Source: CAWHNT01 sp963830775
GTDB lineage: Bacteria; Pseudomonadota; Alphaproteobacteria; Geminicoccales; Geminicoccaceae
Length of the DNA stretch: 64,000 nt
NCBI GenBank assembly: GCA_963830775.1
Contig: CAWHNT010000035.1
Coordinates: 76,010-140,009 of the forward strand
Reading direction: 5' to 3'
Under the pieces are notes generated by a model. It was given only the letters and a program-made list of their open reading frames with translations. It was not told the DNA's origin and made no database searches. A program made the translations under genes and the position numbers. Below are positions 36,754-47,000 of this stretch, piece by piece (within the stretch, counting starts at the first letter, position 1; each line of letters begins with the position of its first letter).

Positions 36754-37368
36754 TCAGCGCACGGCGATGGCCGCGGCGGCACCCGCCATCATCGAGGCGC
36801 TGGTGCGGTTGGCGATCCGCACGGCGCGGCGGCTGCGCAGGAGCCGGCGGGCGCGGGCCGCGAGCAGCGCCCAGCAGAGATCGACCACGGCCAGGACCAG
36901 CAGCATGGTGAGGGTGAGCTGGCCCCAGCCCAAGGGCCCGAGCCGGCCGAGATCGACCAGCGTCGGCAAGAGGGCCATGTAGAACACCATGATCTTCGGG
37001 TTGCCGAGCGTGACCAGGAGGCCGGCCCCGAACATCCGCCAGGGATGCTGGCCGCCTGCGGGTAGCGCATCCTCCGGCAACTCGGCGGGTGCTCGCCACA
37101 TCTTCCAGGCGAGGAAGAGCAGGTAGGCGGCGCCGAGGTACCGCAGCACCGTGAACACCGCGGCGAAGGTCTGGGCGAGCACGGCCAGGCCCAGGACGGC
37201 GAGCGTGAGCCACACCGCCTCCCCCAGCCACATCGCCGCCAGGAAGGGCAGCACGTCGCGCAGGCCGTTGGTCAGCACGCGGCTGATGAGGGCCGCGATG
37301 CTGGGTCCCGGCGTGCCGGCCGCGATCGCCAGTGCGGCGGCGAAGAGCAGGAGGGCGGAGAGGGTCAC
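36754..37368 (-). CDS. LysE/RhtB-family amino-acid exporter
   Basis: Inner-membrane exporter of 204 residues with about six helices. The family signature GTPGPSIAALISRVLTNGLR near residue 18, the GAAYLLFLAWKMWR segment near residue 80 and LLVTLGNPKIMVFYMALLP near residue 115 are clear. Members export amino acids, homoserine lactones or related amines. It sits between the PaiB-like gene and the monooxygenase operon and could be part of the siderophore neighbourhood by chance or by exporting precursor, but nothing in the sequence specifies the substrate. Confidence 0.87.
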   Translation of the reverse strand: MTLSALLLFAAALAIAAGTPGPSIAALISRVLTNGLRDVLPFLAAMWLGEAVWLTLAVLGLAVLAQTFAAVFTVLRYLGAAYLLFLAWKMWRAPAELPEDALPAGGQHPWRMFGAGLLVTLGNPKIMVFYMALLPTLVDLGRLGPLGWGQLTLTMLLVLAVVDLCWALLAARARRLLRSRRAVRIANRTSASMMAGAAAAIAVR

Positions 37369-37452
37369 GGGTAGGATCCTTCAACACGCGATGATCTTCG
37401 ATAAGGCTGCGACGGTGAGGAGAACCGGCAAGGCCGAGCCGCGCCTCCGCCC

Positions 37453-38075
37453 TCAGCCCGGGATCAGCCCGGCGACCTCGCGATCGGTCGCGCGGTCGCT
37501 CGCGGCGAGCCCGGCGGCCACGCCCGCCCGGTCCGCGGCACTCCGGTTCTGGCTCATCTTCCGCTTGCCCTCGAGGCGCGTGATCGGCATCCGCAGGCCG
37601 ACGATCCCCCGCAGCTGCGCGCGGACGAAGGCCTCCGGCGCGTCGGCGACGGCCCAGGGCTCGGCGCGGGGCCGCTCGTGCAGGTCGGTCAGCCGCGTGA
37701 CCACGCCGAGCAGCCGGTCCGCGTCCTCGAAGAACTCGGCCGGGCCGTAGGCGTGGACGGCGACGTAGTTCCAGGTCGGCACCACCTTCCCGTGCTCCCG
37801 CTTCGACGCGTACCACGAGGGCGTGACGTAGGCGTCCGGCCCTGGAACAGGGCCATGGCGTCACCGGTCGGCGGCAGCCTCCACTGCGGGTTGGCGCGGG
37901 CCAGGTGGCCGTAGAGCGTGCCGTAGGGGCCTTCCTCGGGCGCCAGGAGGAGCGGCAGCGGTGTCGCGACCAAGCCCTCGTCCGTGGCGGTGACGAGGTT
38001 CGCCAGGCGCGCCTCCCGCATCGTCGCGTGCAGGGCGGCGAGGTCATCCTCGCGGAAGGCGGGCGGGACATACAT
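37453..38075 (-). CDS. PaiB-like FMN-binding split-barrel protein (frame broken once)
   Basis: Protein of about 207 residues of the PaiB/protease synthase and sporulation regulator family, a flavin-binding split barrel. It begins MYVPPAFREDDLAALHATM, has TATDEGLVATPLPLLL and GTLYGHLARANPQW, then VVPTWNYVAVHAYG after the frame change. One C is missing near 37845 (CAGGGCCGGAC); with it the text reads FQGPDAYVTPSWYASKREHG. It is divergent from the broken MocR-type gene, a frequent pairing. Its role in Proteobacteria is not well known. Confidence 0.82.
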
Positions 38076-38168
38076 CGGCGCGGCTCCAGGACAGGCCTGG
38101 AACATGCCCTCCGACTGGTCCATAAGGAACGTCCAGTTCTCCCATAATCGCTGGGCCAGTTTGCCGCC

Positions 38169-39640
38169 ATGGCATCGGTCGCACCCGCACAGGCGCGGGT
38201 CACGCAGCGGATCTGCGAGGCGATCAAGGGCCAGATCGCGTCGGGCCTGCTCGGCCCCGGCGCCCGGCTGCCCTCCACCCGGTCCCTGGCGGCGGAGTGG
38301 GGCGTCTCGCGGACGACGGTGACGGCGGCCTACGAGCAGCTGATCGCGGAGGGGTACCTGGAGACCCGGCAAGGAGCCCGGGCGCGGGTCGCGCAGGGGC
38401 TCGGCCCTCCGGCTGCGACACGGAGCCGCCCGCGCCTTCGGGAGTTCCCGACCGGCTGTCGGCCTACGGCCAGCGCCTGGCGGAGTTCGCCCTGCCGCCC
38501 GGGCCCGACGGGGGATGGTCGCGGACTTCCGCTACGGGGACCTGGCGGCCGCCGACTTTCCCCGGCTCGCCTGGAGGAAGGCGGTCACCACCGCCCTGCT
38601 GCGCGGTCGGCCGCGCCTTCGCTACGGCGACCCGTGCGGCTCGCCTGACCTCCGGACGGCTCTCCAGGGCTACCTGTGGCGAGCCCGCGGGCTGCGCTGC
38701 GAGCCGGACCGGATCGTCGTGGTGAACGGCTCGCAGCAGGGCATCGACCTCTGCGCGAGGCTGCTGCTCGACCCGGGGGACCGGGTCGTGATGGAGGACC
38801 CGGGCTACAACCTCGCGCGCCAGGTCTTCCCGGCGGCCGGTGCGGAGGTGATCCCCGTCGCCGTGGACCGGGAGGGCATGCGGACGGGGAGCTGCCCGCG
38901 GCGCGGCTGGCCTACGCCACGCCGTCCCACCAGTTCCCGCTCGGCGGCGTCATGTCGGCGGGGCGTCGGCGCGACCTCCTCGCCTGGGCGCGGCGTACCG
39001 GGGCCTACGTCATCGAGGACGACTACGACGGCGAGTACCGCTTCGACATCGCCCCGATCCCGGCGCTGCAGGCGCTGGATGATGCCGGACGGGTCATCTA
39101 CCTGGGGACGGTCTCCAAGACGCTCTCGCCGACCCTGCGCCTCGGCTACCTCGTCGTCCCGGCGGCGCTGACCGCGGTCTTCGCCGAGGCCAAGAGGCTG
39201 GCGGACCGGCATCGCCCGGCCTGGAGCAGGAGGCCCTGGCCGATCTGATCGGGAGCGGCGCCTACGAGCGGCACGTCCGGCGCGTCCGCCGCAGGAACGG
39301 CGAGCGACGCGCCGCCCTGCTGGCCCCTTTCGGCGACCCTGGGCGACGCGGTGACGGTGGTCGGTGCCGATGCCGGGCTGCACGTCGTCGTCTGGCTGAA
39401 CCGGGTGCCGAGGGCGCAGGAGGCCGTGCTGGTCGCGCGGGCGCGGGCGGCGGGTCTCGGCATCTACCCTGTCAGCCCCCTGTATGCGCTGCGCTAGGGG
39501 CAGACCGGCCCGCGACGGTCGGGCTGGTGATGGGCTACGCAAGCCTGGACGAGCGGGCCATCGAGCGAGGCGTGCGGACGCTGAAGGAGGTTCTCGAAAC
39601 CTTCGCTGCCGAAGAGAACGCGGGTCGCGGAGCGAGTTAG
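38169..39640 (+). pseudogene. MocR-type (GntR-aminotransferase) regulator, multiply frameshifted
   Basis: A GntR winged helix (RSLAAEWGVSRTTVTAAYEQL) joined to a class I aminotransferase-like domain (SQQGIDLCARLLLDPGDRV, EDDYDGEYRFD, the PLP-lysine region GTVSKTLSPTLRLGY), the MocR/PdxR architecture. The reading frame changes at about seven places (near 38445, 38510, 38890, 39215, 39325, 39495 and around 39505). It cannot be expressed as written. The density of lesions is several times higher than in neighbouring genes, so true decay is more likely here than sequencing error. The start ATG faces the PaiB-like gene across 93 bp. The former target might be paiB. Confidence 0.8.
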
Positions 39641-39775
39641 CGGCTCCTGCGATGGCGCCTCGGGCCGCGCCATGACTGGCTCGCAAGTGAATTCTGACAA
39701 CTGCCTCTTGAGGCCTTGAGGATCGGCCGGGCTGGTTCGTCCTCTTCGGGAGGCAATGGTCCGACAGGCGAGGAC

Positions 39776-41455
39776 ATGACCCGAGCGCGTTCCGGCGGCA
39801 CCCTGGTCGAGCTGCTGCGGCTGCTGCGGCCGTTTCTGCCCATCCTCTTGGCCTCGACTGCGCTGGGCATCGTCGGCGGGGCGGCGGTCACGGCCCTCCT
39901 GGCGACGATCAACACCGGCCTGCAGGCGGAGGGCGGGGAGGCCGGGCTGGCGCTGCTCGCCACCTTCGCCGGCCTGTGCGCCGTCCTCGTCGTGGGCTCG
40001 ATCCTCTCCGACATCGGCACCAACCATGTGGGCCAGCACGTCATCGCCCGGCTGCGGGAGGAGCTGAGCCGGAAGATCCTCCTGGCCCCGATCGACCAGA
40101 TCGAGCGCTTCCGCACCCACCGGCTGATCCCGGTGCTGACCCACGATGTCGACGTCATCAGCGACTTCGCCTTCAACCTCGCCCCGCTGGCGGTCTCGCT
40201 GTCGGTGACGCTGGGCTGCCTCGCCTACATGGCGGCCCTGTCCTGGCCCTTGTTCCTGGTCACCATGGTGGCGATCGCGATCGGCTGCGCCCTCCAGTTC
40301 GTGGCGCGCGACCGCGGCGTTGCCGGCTTCGAGCAGGCCCGCCTGCTCGAGGACGAGCTGCAGCGGAGCTATCGGGTGATCGCCGAAGGGGCCAAGGAGC
40401 TGCGGATCAACCGGCAGCGCCGGTTCCGCATCTTCCGCACCGACCTCACCGGCACCATCGGCCGCATCCGCGACCTCCAGATCAGGTCGATCAACCTGTT
40501 CGTGGTCGCCAAGGTGCTGGGCTCCAGCCTGTTCTTCATCGTCATCGGGCTGGCGCTGGCCTTCCACGCCTTCCGGCCGGGCACCGACAAGGCGGCCCTG
40601 AGCGGCTTCGTCCTCGTGCTGCTCTACATGAAGGGGCCGCTCGAGCACGTGATCGGCGACCTGCCGATCGTGACCCGCGCGCAGGTCGCCTTCAGGCGCA
40701 TCGCCGAGATGTCGCTCCAGTTCTCCAACCCCGAGCCGCACCTCGCCGTCGAGGAGGACGGGCGGGCGGCCCCGCCGATGCGCAGCATCGAGCTCAAGGG
40801 TGCGGCCTACGCCTTCCCGGCCACGGAGGGTGCCGGCCCCTTCGTGCTGGGGCCGGTCGACCTCCGCATCGACCGGGGGGAGTGCCTGTTCATCGTCGGC
40901 GACAACGGCTCGGGCAAGACGACGCTGATCAAGCTGCTGCTGGGCCTCTACGCACCGCAGGACGGCACGCTGCTGCTCAACGGGGAGCCGGTCACCGAGC
41001 GCAACCGCGACGACTACCGCCAGCTGTTCACGACCATCTTCGCCGACTACTTCCTGTTCGAGGACCTGCCGCAGGCGGGCGGTGCCCTGCCGGCGGAGGC
41101 CGCCTCCTACCTCCAGCAGCTGGAGCTGGCCCACAAGGTCGCCGTCGCGGACGGGCGGTTCTCCACGCTCGACCTCTCGACCGGCCAGCGCAAGCGCCTG
41201 GCCCTGATCCAGGCCTGGGTCGAGCGGCGCCCGGTCCTCGTCTTCGACGAGTGGGCGGCCGACCAGGACCCCACCTTCCGCAGGCTCTTCTACACGCGGC
41301 TCCTGCCCGACCTGAAACGGCTGGGCCGCACCCTCATCGTCATCTCGCACGACGACCGCTACTTCCACGCCGCCGACCGGATCGTGCGGCTGGAGGAGGG
41401 CCGGATCGTCGAGGGCCAGGTGCCCGCCGCCGGGCTGGTCCGGGAGATCGCATGA
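39776..41455 (+). CDS. Cyclic-peptide/siderophore ABC exporter (PvdE/SyrD-like)
   Basis: Fused permease-ATPase of 559 residues, a half-transporter acting as a dimer. Six helices fill about residues 15-300. The ATPase half has Walker A GDNGSGKTT, signature LDLSTGQRKRLAL and Walker B VLVFDEWAADQDP, where WAADQ replaces the usual EPTS, as in PvdE/SyrD-type cyclic peptide exporters. In Pseudomonas PvdE moves acylated ferribactin to the periplasm; by analogy this protein exports the lipopeptide precursor made by the NRPS proteins. It stands between the broken MocR gene and the convergent PPTase. No PvdS-type box was found upstream. Confidence 0.92.
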   Translation: MTRARSGGTLVELLRLLRPFLPILLASTALGIVGGAAVTALLATINTGLQAEGGEAGLALLATFAGLCAVLVVGSILSDIGTNHVGQHVIARLREELSRKILLAPIDQIERFRTHRLIPVLTHDVDVISDFAFNLAPLAVSLSVTLGCLAYMAALSWPLFLVTMVAIAIGCALQFVARDRGVAGFEQARLLEDELQRSYRVIAEGAKELRINRQRRFRIFRTDLTGTIGRIRDLQIRSINLFVVAKVLGSSLFFIVIGLALAFHAFRPGTDKAALSGFVLVLLYMKGPLEHVIGDLPIVTRAQVAFRRIAEMSLQFSNPEPHLAVEEDGRAAPPMRSIELKGAAYAFPATEGAGPFVLGPVDLRIDRGECLFIVGDNGSGKTTLIKLLLGLYAPQDGTLLLNGEPVTERNRDDYRQLFTTIFADYFLFEDLPQAGGALPAEAASYLQQLELAHKVAVADGRFSTLDLSTGQRKRLALIQAWVERRPVLVFDEWAADQDPTFRRLFYTRLLPDLKRLGRTLIVISHDDRYFHAADRIVRLEEGRIVEGQVPAAGLVREIA

Positions 41456-41469
41456 CCAGCCGGGGAAGC

Positions 41470-42148
41470 TCAGGCCCCGGGCCAGGTCACGGCCGTGTAG
41501 ACCCGTGCCGGATCGGCGGCCCAGCGACCGGCCAGCAGCGGCGTGGGCACGCGCGCGGCCAGGCCCGGCTTCAGCACGGAGACCCTGAACCCGCCGCCAT
41601 CCCGTGCCGGGCCGGGGGCGAACCGCACCGCCACCTCATGGAAGTCGAGGAATTCGCCCAGCACCGGGTCGACGCATTTGTAGAATGCCTCCTTGGCGCT
41701 GAAGGCCAGCTTCGGCCAGCAGGTCGTGGCCAGGCCCGGCAGGTCGGCGAAGCGCGCAAGCTCGTCCGGCCGGCAGACCAGGGCCGCCAGGCCTTCCTCC
41801 AGCGGCCCGCCCGTCTCCGCGTCGATCCCCAAGGACCGCACCGACGCGGCGGGGGCGACGACCGCACAGCAGAAGCCGCTGCAATGGGTGATGCTGCCGA
41901 CGATGCCCTGCGGCCATGCCGGTGCCCGCCGCCGGCCCGCAGCAAGGGGCAGGGCGGCAGGCCCAGCCCTGCGAGCGCTGCCCGGGCGGCGTTGCGCCCG
42001 GCCGCGAACTCCTCCCGCCGCTTCGTGACCGCGCCGGCGACGAGCGCTTCCTCCTCCGGGAAGAGGCGCGCCGCGATCCATCCCGGGATCGGCGACTGCA
42101 GACCGAGACCCGGGCCGCGAACAGTCCCGCTATGCCTTGGGCATCCAC
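41470..42148 (-). CDS. 4'-phosphopantetheinyl transferase, EntD-like (frame broken)
   Basis: Sfp/EntD-type enzyme of about 226 residues that primes carrier (T) domains of the NRPS proteins with phosphopantetheine. The core shows IVGSITHCSGFCCAVVAP, the Mg-binding RSLGIDAETGGPLEEGLA and the catalytic KLAFSAKEAFYKCVDPVLG. The N-terminal region (WIAARLFPEEEALVAGAVTK, then RREEFAAGRNAARAAL) is in another frame, with shifts near 41935 and probably near 42085. The start is likely the GTG at 42148, 4 bp after the sigma-factor stop, so it is co-transcribed with the sigma gene. It convergently faces the exporter. Confidence 0.85.
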
Positions 42149-42152
42149 CTGC

Positions 42153-42677
42153 TCACGCGGCTAAGGCGGCCACGCGTTGCCGGCAGTGGACCAGGGCGTC
42201 CCGGATCATGAAGTTGACGAGCGTGGGCGACACGCTGAGCCTGATGGCGATCTCCTTCTGGCTGACGCCCTGGATGCGGCCGGCCTCGAAGGCGTAGCGC
42301 GTCCGCTCGGGCAGCTCCGAGAGGGCCGAGGCCACCACCTGCAGGGTCTGCCGATGCATGTTGATGCTGTCCGGCTGCGCGGGCTCGCTGACCAGCGCCG
42401 CCCGCTCCTCCTTGCCGCTGAACACCCGGGTCTCGACGAACCTGCGGCGATAGTGATCGATGGCGAGATTGCGGACGATCTTCATCATGTAGCTGGCGCG
42501 CAATTCGACATTGTACTTGCGGCCGCCGGCGATGATCTTGAGGAAGGCATCATGGACGATGTCCTCCGCCTGGCTCCGGCAGCCGACGATCCGCTCGGCC
42601 TGCTTGATGAACGCCTGTCGGTGCGTGGCGAAGATCGCGTCCAGCGAATCGCCCTCGATGGCGCCAAGCTCGCCCAT
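42153..42677 (-). CDS. Iron-starvation ECF sigma factor, PvdS/RpoI-like
   Basis: ECF sigma factor of 174 residues. Region 2 (GCRSQAEDIVHDAFLKIIAG and IVRNLAIDHYRRR) and region 4 (ALSELPERTRYAFEAGRIQG, VSQKEIAIRLSVSPTLVN, FMIRDALVHCRQRV) are strikingly like PvdS and the rhizobial vicibactin sigma RpoI. Such sigmas are made under iron limitation and drive siderophore operons from TAAAT-N16/17-CGT promoters. Two such boxes occur in this locus. It is 4 bp upstream of the PPTase gene in the same operon. No FecR-type anti-sigma gene is adjacent. The IS701 remnant upstream may have changed its own promoter. Confidence 0.9.
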   Translation of the reverse strand: MGELGAIEGDSLDAIFATHRQAFIKQAERIVGCRSQAEDIVHDAFLKIIAGGRKYNVELRASYMMKIVRNLAIDHYRRRFVETRVFSGKEERAALVSEPAQPDSINMHRQTLQVVASALSELPERTRYAFEAGRIQGVSQKEIAIRLSVSPTLVNFMIRDALVHCRQRVAALAA

Positions 42678-42707
42678 CGGATTCTGCCTCCGGCCCTGGT
42701 GGTATCG

Positions 42708-43640
42708 ATCGGACGGCCGGGAACAATGCGGCTTTGAGCAGCCCCTTGGTGCCGGTTCGCCAGGAAATCTGCGGAACGCTTCCGGTCGGGCCTCGATCAG
42801 CTCGGCCGCCCACGCTCGGAGCGAGGGCGTCGGGTGCTTGCGCCAGCGGCCGGTTGGCTGCGCTCGGGATGGTCGAGCGTCACGTTCGCCGGATAGGCCT
42901 TCTGCGTCGGCAGGATGCCGACCGCGAAGCTGAGCCGCCGTTCGCCGAGCGCGACGGAACTCGGCCGCCTTGCCGTACTCGGCATCCGCCAGCACACAGC
43001 CGAAACGGGCGCCTGCGACCAGCACGCGATCGATCTCGTCCAGTGCTATCCGCCACCGGGCGGTAGCCGATCGTCCGGGCACGCCGCGGCCGCACGGCGC
43101 GCAGCATCTGCACACCAGTCCCGGGCAGGAACAGGCGCAGGCCGATGCAGACCGGCACTTCGGCCCTGGCGAGAGTGAGCGAGACCAGCGCCTGGCAGTC
43201 GCCCTCCCCGAGCTGGCCGCAATACTGGCGCCACGCCCACCGAGTGCCGACCCTGCTGACCAGGGCGGTATCGTCCACGACCAGCGCCGCGTCCGCCCCA
43301 CCCACCAGCCGGTCCGCAGCCCGCACCAGCCCTCCCAGAGGGGCCGTCGGCCAGGGCGAGGTGGAGACGAAGTGGTGCAGCTGCTGGGTGTCGCCCGGCG
43401 CACACGCGCCGCCAAGGGCTCGATGCTCCCGCTCGCCGGGCAGGATCAGGCCCTTGAGGTAGAATGGCGCCCAGTACCGTTGCGCCTTGCGCCGCAGCCG
43501 CACCAGGAACGGCTCGAGCCAACGCCCGAGCTCGCCCTCCAGCCTCCGCCGTTGATCCCTCCATCGCGCCCTCGCCACGAGGCACTGCACGGAAACGCAA
43601 CCAAGCAAAAGGTGGCGGGGTGCTAGGAGCCATCATCCAG
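42708..43640 (-). mobile_element. IS701-family transposase remnant
   Basis: Degenerate copy of an IS701-type DDE transposase on the minus strand. Recognisable pieces in successive frames are LEPFLVRLRRKAQRYWAPFY, APGDTQQLHHFVSTSPW, VVDDTAL (first catalytic Asp), QYCGQLGEGDCQALVSLTL, EVPVCIGLRLFLPG, VLADAEYG (second Asp), RRLSFAVGILPTQKAYPANV and ISWRTGTKGLLKA. At least four frame changes are needed, and the segment with the catalytic Glu is missing. I saw no inverted repeats. It lies between the sigma gene and the NRPS operon and marks past insertion into the siderophore locus. Confidence 0.8.
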
Positions 43641-43767
43641 CGGTTCAACAAATCCAGTCACGAACTATTCTGAAATACTCACAAACAACTTAGAAACTGT
43701 TATAAGTCTAAAGTAATCGATTGAAACCGTTCCAATCTCGGCAGGCCCGGCTGCCGCCCACGGCAGG
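43641..43767. other. AT-rich segment upstream of the NRPS promoter
   Basis: About 80 bp (43650-43735) are strikingly AT-rich for this genome (for example GAAACTGTTATAAGTCTAAAG). There is no gene. The segment abuts the IS701 remnant and precedes the PvdS-type box. It may be an UP-like or regulator-binding region, or the foreign end of the IS. I do not see a clear Fur 19-mer. Confidence 0.4.
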
Positions 43768-43791
43768 TAAATATCGGCACCGCCGGTTCGT
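43768..43791 (+). promoter_or_regulatory. Iron-starvation (PvdS-type) promoter box upstream of mbtH-NRPS
   Basis: TAAAT (43768-43772) and CGT (43789-43791) are separated by exactly 16 bases, 55 bp before the mbtH ATG. The layout is the same as the box upstream of the ornithine monooxygenase and matches the PvdS consensus. It should drive mbtH, the three NRPS genes and the hydroxylase. Confidence 0.7.
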
Positions 43792-43845
43792 CACTGGCGA
43801 CGGGCAGCCTCCGCCAGGGGAGGCGGCCGCCGAGGAGGAGCCGCC

Positions 43846-44061
43846 ATGGCGTTCGATCGCGACGACACGGTGTTCAAGGTCGTGGTCAACCACGAGGAGC
43901 AGTACTCGATCTGGCCCGACTACAAGCCGGTGCCGAAGGGCTGGCGCGAGGTCGGCAAGAGCGGCCTGAAGAAGGAATGCCTCGACTATATCGAGGAGGT
44001 CTGGACCGACATGCGCCCCTTGAGCCTGCGCCGGCACATGGACGGGCAGGCCGCTTCCTGA
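43846..44061 (+). CDS. MbtH-like protein
   Basis: A 71-residue chaperone-like partner of NRPS adenylation domains. The family signature is intact: FKVVVNHEEQYSIWPDYKPVPKGW is followed by KKECLDYIEEVWTDMRPLSLR, with the invariant tryptophans. GAGGAGGAG precedes the start. It is the first gene of the siderophore NRPS operon, 32 bp before the FAAL-NRPS start. MbtH proteins bind and stabilise adenylation domains and are often required for their activity. Confidence 0.96.
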   Translation: MAFDRDDTVFKVVVNHEEQYSIWPDYKPVPKGWREVGKSGLKKECLDYIEEVWTDMRPLSLRRHMDGQAAS

Positions 44062-44093
44062 GCATAGGCCCGCTTCGTGACCGGCCACTGCCG

Positions 44094-47000
44094 ATGACCA
44101 CCTCGCTCGTCCTGGCGCTGCAGGAGCGCGCGGCCCTGGAGCCCGACCGGGAGGCGCTGCGCTTCCTGGCCGAGGATGGCGGCACGGAGACCCTGACCTG
44201 CCGCGAGCTCGAGGCCCGCGCCCGCGCGATGGCGGCATTGCTGCAGGAGCGGACGGCACCCGGCGACCGGGTGCTGCTGCTGCTGCCGAGCGGGCTCGAC
44301 TATGTGGCCGGCTTCTATGGCTGCCTGTTCGCGGGCGTGATCGCGGTGCCGGCCTATCCGCCCCAGTCGACGCAGCCGCAGCACTGGAGCGGCTGCGCCT
44401 CATCGTCGAGGACGCCGGCCCCGGCTGATCCTGGCCGAGCCCGCTTTGTGCGAGGCGATCGGTGCTGCCTTCGGGGCGCGGGCAACCGTGCTCGCGGCTG
44501 CCGCACCGGCACCGGGTGCCGAGAGTGCCTGGCGCCGGCCGGACCTCCGGCCCGACGACGTGGCGTTCCTGCAGTACACCTCGGGCTCGACCGCGGCACC
44601 CAAGGGCGTGCAGGTCACCCACGGCAACCTCGTCGCCAACGAGCGGCTGATCCAGCACGGGTTCGGCCTCGGCCAGGGCGACACGATGGTGAGCTGGCTG
44701 CCGCTCTACCACGACATGGGGCTGATCGGCGGCCTGCTGCAGCCGATCTTCGTCGGCTACCCGCTGCGTGCTGATGTCGCCGCGCCACTTCCTGGAGCGG
44801 CCGGTGCGGTGGCTGGAGGCGATCAGCCGCTACCGCGGCACCATCAGCGGCGGGCCGGACTTCGCCTATCGCCTGTGCAGCGAGCGGATCCCGGAGAGTG
44901 CGGTCGCCGGCCTCGACCTCGGCAGCTGGGACATCGCCTATTCCGGTGCCGAGCCGATCCGGCCCGACACGCTGGACGCGCTTCGCCGCGCAGTTCGCAC
45001 CCGCGGGCTTCCGGGCGCGGTCGTTCTTCGGCTGCTACGGCCTGGCCGAGGCGACGCTGCTCGTGACCGCCGTCGGCCGCGGCAACGGCACGCCGCGGCA
45101 GGCCTGCGACGCGGCCGCCCTGGCCCGGCATCGTCTCCGCCCGGGCGACGGTGCCGTCCTCGTGGGCAGCGGCCGGCCGCTGCCGGACCACGAGGTGCGG
45201 GTGGTCGAGCCCGCTCGGCCGCCACACCGCTCGCGGACGGGCAGGATCGGCGAGATCCGGGTCGCGGGGCCGAGCGTGGCCAAGGGGTACTGGCGCAAGC
45301 CCGAGGCCACGGCCGCAGCCTTCGTCGAGGCGGACGGGCGGACCTGGCTGCGCACCGGCGATCTCGGCGTCCTGCACCAGGGCCAGCTCTACGTCACCGG
45401 CCGGCTCAAGGACATGCTGATCGTCCGCGGCCAGAACATCTACCCGCAGGACCTGGAGCGCGCGGTCGAGGACCGGGCACCCTTGGTGCGCAAGGGCCGT
45501 GTCGCCGCCTTCGCGGTGGAGCGGGACGGCGGCGAGGCGATCGGCATCGCGGCCGAGGTCGGCCGGGGTGCCCGCAAGCGGCAGGCACCCGAGGCGCTCG
45601 TGCGCGCCATCCGGGAGGCGGTGGCCGATGCCTGCGGCGAGGCGCCGGCGGTCGTGGCCCTCCTCAACCCCGGTGCCCTGCCGCGGACCTCGAGCGGCAA
45701 GCTGCAGCGCCGGGCCTGTGCCGCCGGGCTGCTGGACGGCAGCCTCGACAGCTATTTCGTCGGGGACGGCGCCAGCTCGGCGGGCGGGCGGGCGCCGGAG
45801 ACGGCAGCCGAGCGGCTGCTGGCCGGGATCTGGGCCGAGCTCCTGGGCGTGGAGCCCGGTGCGGAGGACAGCTTCCTGGCGCTGGGCGGCAGCTCGATCA
45901 CGGCCATGCAGATGCTGGCCCGGCTGCGCCACCAGGGCGGGATCGTGCTGTCCTTGCGCGAGCTGCTCCAGGCCCGCACGCTGGCCGAGCTCGCCCTTGC
46001 CGTCGAGCGCGCACCCGCGGCCGAGGACAGGGGCACGGCCCGCTTCCGGCACCCGCCGCCGGCCCGCAGCCTGCGTCCTTCGCCCAGGAGCGGATCTGGT
46101 TCTTCTCCCAGCTCCATCCGCAGAGCGCCCTCTACAACGTCCCCGGTGCCGCACGCCTGACCGGCACGCTCGACGTCGACGGCCCTCCAGCGCAGCCTCG
46201 ACCGGCTGGTCGCCCGCCACCAGGCCCTGCGCACCCATTTCGACGCGGATGGCGAGCTGCGGCAGGTCGTGGCCCCGGCGGCACCGGTTCCGCTGCGGCT
46301 CGACGATCTGAGCCATCTGCCGGCGGCGGCACGGGAGCAGAGGGCGCGCGAGCTTGCCGAGGAGGAGGCCCGGCTGCCGTTCGACCTCGCCCGCGGGCCG
46401 CTGCTGCGCCTGCGGCTCCTGCGCCTGGATGCGGGCGAGCACGTCATGCTCCTCACCCTGCACCACGTCGCCGTCGACGGCTGGTCGCTGCGGGTGCTGA
46501 TGGAGGAGCTGGGGCTGCTCTATGCCGGCCTGCGGAGCGGGCAGCCGGTCCGCCTGCCCGAGCTGCCGCTGACCTATGCCGATGTCGCGCGCTGGCAGCG
46601 CGAGCGCCTCGCGGCGGGCGGGATGCGGCGGCAGCTCGACTACTGGCGCCGTCGCCTGGGTGGCGACTCCACGGTCCTGGAGCTGCCCGGGAACCGCGGC
46701 CTGCCGCAGGACGGGCAGGAGGGTGTGCGCCACGAGCTCACGATCGAGGCCGGCCTCACGGCCAGGCTGCGGGCGTTCGCCCAGGCCGGCGGCTTCACCT
46801 TGTTCATGCTGCTGCTGGCGGCCTTCGCGGTCGTGCTGCGGGAGCGGACCGGGCGGGCCCGGGTGCGGATCGGCGGCGATGTCGCCGGCCGCGGCCATCC
46901 GCAGCTCGAGCGGCTGGTCGGCTTCTTCGTCAACCAGGTCGTGCTGCAGGTCGACCTCGACGACGCGGCCCCGGCCCGGGCCCTGCTGGAGCAGTGCCGC

